Origin: Betaproteobacteria bacterium UBA6904 | GTDB taxonomy: Bacteria; Pseudomonadota; Gammaproteobacteria; Burkholderiales; SG8-39 | Assembly: GCA_002451175.1 (NCBI GenBank) | Contig: DKBI01000265.1 | Location: 3,703-13,073 of the forward strand | Length of the DNA: 9,371 nucleotides | Direction of reading: 5' to 3' | Shown: positions 7,072 through 9,371 of the stretch, one piece after another | Layout of the letters: each line of letters opens with the position of its first letter | How positions within the stretch are numbered: position 1 is the first letter of the stretch | Made by a program: the position numbers and the translations under genes | The notes under the pieces: model-generated | What the model was told of the DNA's origin: nothing | The model's input: the letters and a program-made list of their open reading frames with translations, nothing else | The model's database searches: none

Positions 7072-7451
7072 TGGGCGCGACGATCCGCATCGTCTCGGGC
7101 AGCGTGTCGATCGAGGCCGCGCTGCGCGGCGATTCGCAAAGCGTCGCGGCGTTGCTCGAGGCATTGCCGTTCGAGTCGCGCGCCAGCACCTGGGGCGAGG
7201 AGGTGTACTTCGAGACGCCGCTGACGCTGGATCTCGAGGCGGACGCGCGGCAGGTCGTCGAGCCGGGCACGGTGTGCTTCTGGACCGAGGGCTCGTCGCT
7301 CGCCCTGCCCTACGGCCGCACGCCGATCTCGGGCGCCGATGGCCGGCCGAAGCTCGCCGCGCGCTGCAACGTGCTGGGCAAGCTGCTCGGCGATCCCCGC
7401 GAGCTGGCGAAAATCCGCAGCGGCGCGAAGGTCCGCGTGGAGGCCGCCTGA
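7071..7451 (+). CDS. Cyclophilin-like-fold protein (PF04126/COG2164 type)
   Basis: 126 residues, no signal peptide. The sequence fits the small cyclophilin-like-fold family: a first strand IRIVSGSVSIEA (5-16), TWGEEVYFETPL (40-51), VVEPGTVCFWTEGSSLALPYGRTPIS (62-87, with the conserved PG, W71 and YGRTP) and the closing NVLGKLLGD (100-108) followed by a G-x-x-V-x-V end (119-123). The family has the fold of cyclophilin peptidyl-prolyl isomerases but lacks their active-site residues; no function is established. The ATG overlaps the upstream stop as TGATG, and the stop overlaps the KTSC start in the same way, so it is probably translated by coupling inside the operon. No strong ribosome site precedes it. 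Family call is fairly sure; role unknown. Confidence 0.75.
   Translation: MGATIRIVSGSVSIEAALRGDSQSVAALLEALPFESRASTWGEEVYFETPLTLDLEADARQVVEPGTVCFWTEGSSLALPYGRTPISGADGRPKLAARCNVLGKLLGDPRELAKIRSGAKVRVEAA
7439..7443 (+). promoter_or_regulatory. Ribosome binding site of the KTSC gene
   Basis: GGAGG sits 7 bases before the ATG at 7451, inside the end of the preceding gene. It is the best-spaced Shine-Dalgarno in the operon and supports this very short gene as real. Confidence 0.65.
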
Positions 7452-7660
7452 TGGAACGCAAGCGCGTCAATTCCTCGAAGATCCGCTCGATCGGCTACGA
7501 CGAGAAGACGCAGACGCTGGAAGTCGAACTGTCGAACGGGCAGATCTGGCAGTACCCGAAGGTCTATCCCGAGGTGTACCGCCGCTTCCTGGCGGCGCCG
7601 AACCCGACCAGCTTCTTCGAGGACCGGATCGCCGAGGACTACACCGGGCGGCGCATCTAG
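7451..7660 (+). CDS. Stand-alone KTSC-domain protein
   Basis: A 69-residue protein that is almost entirely one KTSC domain (PF13619): VNSSKIRSIGYDEKTQTLEV (6-25), LSNGQIWQYPKVYPEVYRRF (27-46) and a C-terminal SFFEDRI (54-60). KTSC is named after a C-terminal domain of some lysyl-tRNA synthetases and also occurs alone in bacteria; RNA binding has been suggested, but no function is proven. The domain's central YxY motif appears here as WQY (33-35). A strong GGAGG precedes it, and its ATG overlaps the cyclophilin-like stop (TGATG). It is the last gene of the plus-strand run. Its TAG stop is interleaved with the stop of the convergent MaoC-like gene in a shared CTAG. Confidence 0.85.
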   Translation: MERKRVNSSKIRSIGYDEKTQTLEVELSNGQIWQYPKVYPEVYRRFLAAPNPTSFFEDRIAEDYTGRRI

Positions 7661-8592
7661 CCGGATGCGGCGATGGCGCCCAGGCGTCCGACGATGGCCG
7701 GCCGCGGATCGTCGTCCACGTGCAGCGCGAAGGTCAGCCCTTCGCTCGCATTCGCATAGCGCAGCGTAACCTCGGCGCCGTAGTACACCGGCCCCTTCAG
7801 CCAGACCTCGAGCTGCAGCGGCGGCGCCGCGGCGGGTTGCCGCAGGCGCGCGAGGCACTCGCCGACGACGCGCTGCGGGTGCTGAAAGGCGCCCCGGAAG
7901 CCGAACCGGCGCGCGTACCCGTCCGAGAGATGAATGCCGTTGTAATCGCCCGTCAGGCGGCCGCAACGCATGCCGCCGCCTGCCGGCATGGTCCAGCGCA
8001 GCGCATCGCCCTGCGCCACCGTCGGGGCGAGCGCCTGGCGCGGCACGCCGTCCCGGCCGGAAAACCGGCCGCGATAGTAGAACGTGTTCGTGCTCTCCCA
8101 GAGCAATTCGCCGTCGGCGCGTGCCGTGCAGCGCAGATCGATCTCGGCGCCCTTTTCGAGGACGCGCTGCGCCACCGCGCTGGCGCCGAAATCGAGCGTC
8201 GCGCCGGGGCGAAAGGTGCGATGCAGGACGAGACGGTTGCGAATCTGCAGCGAATTCCAGATCGGCAGCGGAAACCGGCGCCCGGTCAGCACCACCATCT
8301 GCAGGCGGAACGCCACGGCGTGCGGATACAGCAACGGCCAGGCGGGATGCCCCTCGAGTCCGGTAAGCGCCGCGAAGTCGCGGACCGGCGTCCCCGCAGC
8401 GCGGTGTCCATGCCACAGCGCGCCCGGCGCCGTCAGCTGCGCCTGCAGCCCCGGCCGTCGCGGGGTCAGGATCGCGCGCGCCATGAAGGCGAGCGCCGAG
8501 GGCGTTCGGTCAAACCGGCGTTCGGCGGCGCGCTCCACGATCGCCGCGGTTTGCCACCGCCGGAGCGCGCCGTCAAGCGCCGCGCGCGCCAC
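7657..8592 (-). CDS. MaoC-like double hot-dog dehydratase/hydratase-like protein
   Basis: About 311 residues as drawn. The C-terminal half holds the MaoC/R-specific enoyl-CoA hydratase signature GDYNGIHLSDGYARRFGF (215-232), with candidate catalytic D216 and H221 and the following GAFQHPQRVVG (234-244). The N-terminal half (about 85-185) has no catalytic motif but shows strand-rich stretches such as YPHAVAFRLQMVVLTG (89-104) and LLWESTNTFYYRGRF (163-177), consistent with a second, structural hot-dog domain. Such proteins hydrate enoyl-CoA or dehydrate hydroxyacyl-CoA substrates; the actual substrate is unknown. The start is uncertain: the GTG at 8592 has no visible ribosome site and lies 4 bases from the prfB -10 box; an ATG at 8484 (residue 37) is a reasonable alternative. 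It converges on the KTSC gene and diverges from prfB. Confidence 0.78.
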   Translation of the reverse strand: MARAALDGALRRWQTAAIVERAAERRFDRTPSALAFMARAILTPRRPGLQAQLTAPGALWHGHRAAGTPVRDFAALTGLEGHPAWPLLYPHAVAFRLQMVVLTGRRFPLPIWNSLQIRNRLVLHRTFRPGATLDFGASAVAQRVLEKGAEIDLRCTARADGELLWESTNTFYYRGRFSGRDGVPRQALAPTVAQGDALRWTMPAGGGMRCGRLTGDYNGIHLSDGYARRFGFRGAFQHPQRVVGECLARLRQPAAAPPLQLEVWLKGPVYYGAEVTLRYANASEGLTFALHVDDDPRPAIVGRLGAIAASG

Positions 8593-8595
8593 CGG

Positions 8596-8601
8596 TATAA
8601 T
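8596..8601 (+). promoter_or_regulatory. Consensus -10 box (TATAAT) of prfB
   Basis: A perfect TATAAT, rare in such GC-rich DNA, lies 25 bases before the prfB ATG and would place transcription start near 8608. The -35 region is poor (TCAAGC at 8573-8578 with 17-base spacing). The box sits 4 bases beyond the proposed GTG start of the divergent MaoC-like gene. Confidence 0.6.
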
Positions 8602-8626
8602 GCGTCAACTTTTTCGCGACGCCCCC

Positions 8627-9371
8627 ATGGAAGCCGAACGCATCAACCAGATCGCCTCCACGCTCGCCGGGCTCGACGCCCGCGCCGCCGAGCTGCGGAG
8701 GTATCTTTGACTTCGACGCGAAGCAGTCCCGCCTCGAAGCCCTGAACCGCGAGTTCGAGGACCCCAAGCTGTGGGACAACCCGCAGCGCGGGCAGGAGCT
8801 CGGCCGCGAGAAGAAATCCCTCGAGGCGACCGTCGTCACGCTGCGTCGCGTCGGCACGGGCGTTGCGGACGCGCGCGAGCTGTTCGACCTCGCGCGCGAA
8901 GAGGACGACGACTCGACGCTCACCGGCGTCGAGCAGGACGTCGCCAAGCTGGAGCAGGACGTGGCGGCGCTGGAATTCCGGCGCATGTTCTCCAACCCGC
9001 TCGACCCGAACAGCTGCTTTCTCGACATCCAGGCGGGCTCCGGCGGCACCGAAGCGCAGGACTGGGCGGCGATGCTCGAGCGGATGTACCTCAAGTACTG
9101 CGACAAGAAGGGCTTTGCCGCCGACGTGCTCGAGCAGACCGAGGGCGAGGTCGCCGGCATCAAGAGTGCGACCCTGAAGATCACGGGCGACTACGCCTAC
9201 GGCCACCTGCGCACCGAGTCCGGCGTGCACCGCCTCGTGCGCAAGTCGCCGTTCGACTCCAACGCCCGGCGCCACACGTCGTTCGCCAGCGTGTTCGTCT
9301 ACCCGGAAGTGGACGAGTCCATCGAGGTGGCGATCAATCCGGCCGACCTGCGCATCGACGTGTACCGCGCC
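8627..9371 (+). CDS. prfB: Peptide chain release factor 2 (RF2), expressed by programmed +1 frameshift; 3' end outside window
   Basis: RF2 recognises UGA and UAA stop codons and triggers peptide release. The reading frame is 8627-8707 (27 codons), then an in-frame TGA at 8708-8710, then the +1 frame from 8709 to the edge (221 codons), 248 residues in all of about 365. The N-terminus MEAERINQI is typical of betaproteobacterial RF2. Recognisable blocks are [44 protein letters not shown] and [13 protein letters not shown] (207-209, at 9246-9254) is the stop-codon-recognition tripeptide specific to RF2. The window ends at [13 protein letters not shown], just before the catalytic GGQ loop. The TGA is a genuine recoding site, not damage. 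An in-frame ATG at 8600 is rejected as start because it overlaps the -10 box. lysS often follows prfB but is not visible here. Confidence 0.97.
8697..8711 (+). promoter_or_regulatory. Programmed +1 ribosomal frameshift site of prfB
   Basis: GGAGG (8697-8701), TAT, then CTT TGA C (8705-8711). As in E. coli, an internal Shine-Dalgarno lies 3 bases before a slippery CTT codon followed by the poorly terminating TGAC. When RF2 is scarce the ribosome slips forward one base at CTT and reads GAC (8709-8711), so RF2 autoregulates its own synthesis. The E. coli site has AGGGGG; here the stimulator is GGAGG, a standard anti-Shine-Dalgarno match. Confidence 0.95.

Noticed and set aside
4276..7470. A 1064-residue open frame on the minus strand
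   Set aside because: It lies opposite the RpfE-like gene, recJ, the methyltransferase and the cyclophilin-like gene, all of which have recognisable motifs. Its product is Arg/Ala/Gln/Asp-rich without domains, the usual antisense shadow in GC-rich DNA.
8054..8071. Hairpin CGGCCGG-AAAA-CCGGCCG as a terminator
   Set aside because: It is a perfect 7-base stem with a 4-base loop, but it lies in the middle of the MaoC-like coding region and no T-tract follows on either strand.
8600..8626. In-frame ATG at 8600 as an earlier prfB start
   Set aside because: It overlaps the TATAAT box, so it would lie upstream of the predicted transcript; related RF2 proteins begin MEAER.
8708..8710. prfB as a pseudogene broken by an in-frame TGA
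   Set aside because: The stop sits in the textbook frameshift context, and the +1 frame continues as intact RF2.
1..9371. A mobile element, CRISPR array, toxin-antitoxin pair or phage-defence island
   Set aside because: No transposase, integrase, repeat-spacer array, attachment repeats or antitoxin-like small gene pair was seen, and base composition looks uniform. The nucleases fit housekeeping DNA repair better than defence.

Overview
The window is a very GC-rich, densely coding stretch of bacterial chromosome. It most resembles a betaproteobacterium (Burkholderiales/Rhodocyclales-like). The reasons are a Bug/TctC-type solute receptor of the kind greatly expanded in that class, an RpfE-like gene (COG4255) next to recJ, and an RF2 gene beginning MEAERIN. 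This assignment is an inference from gene content. I see no rRNA, tRNA, CRISPR array, insertion sequence, integrase or phage gene. No intergenic stretch is longer than about 60 bases.

Layout. (1) 1-470, minus: the N-terminal part of an exported SYLF/YSC84-domain protein that runs off the left edge. (2) 522-1205, plus: a LysE/RhtB-family membrane exporter, divergent from the SYLF gene across a 51-bp gap containing the perfect inverted repeat ATTCTA-N6-TAGAAT. (3) 1243-7660, plus: seven genes packed end to end, with starts and stops overlapping as ATGA or TGATG at five of six junctions and a 3-base gap at the sixth. They encode a Bug-type periplasmic binding protein, a DEDDh exonuclease fused to a UvrC-like GIY-YIG nuclease, an RpfE-like protein, RecJ, a class I SAM methyltransferase with a signal peptide, a cyclophilin-like-fold protein and a stand-alone KTSC-domain protein. 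(4) 7657-8592, minus: a MaoC-like double hot-dog protein, convergent with the operon, the two stop codons sharing one CTAG. (5) 8627-9371, plus: the start of prfB (release factor 2) with an intact programmed +1 frameshift signal; it is cut by the right edge just before the GGQ region.

How the genes relate. The middle of the operon is a genome-maintenance block: a predicted 3'-5' exonuclease/structure-specific nuclease, an uncharacterised conserved protein and the 5'-3' single-strand exonuclease RecJ. The other members (binding protein, exported methyltransferase, cyclophilin-like, KTSC) have no obvious functional link to it and may share only transcription. The rpfE-recJ pair close to prfB recalls the rpf region of Xanthomonas, so part of this may be old conserved gene order.

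Nothing here is clearly a new defence system or mobile element. The points most worth following are the exonuclease/GIY-YIG fusion that keeps a UvrC-like four-cysteine cluster, the signal-peptide-bearing methyltransferase with an unassigned C-terminal half, the prfB recoding site, the possibly leaderless LysE gene at a symmetric divergent promoter, and the KTSC gene near prfB.
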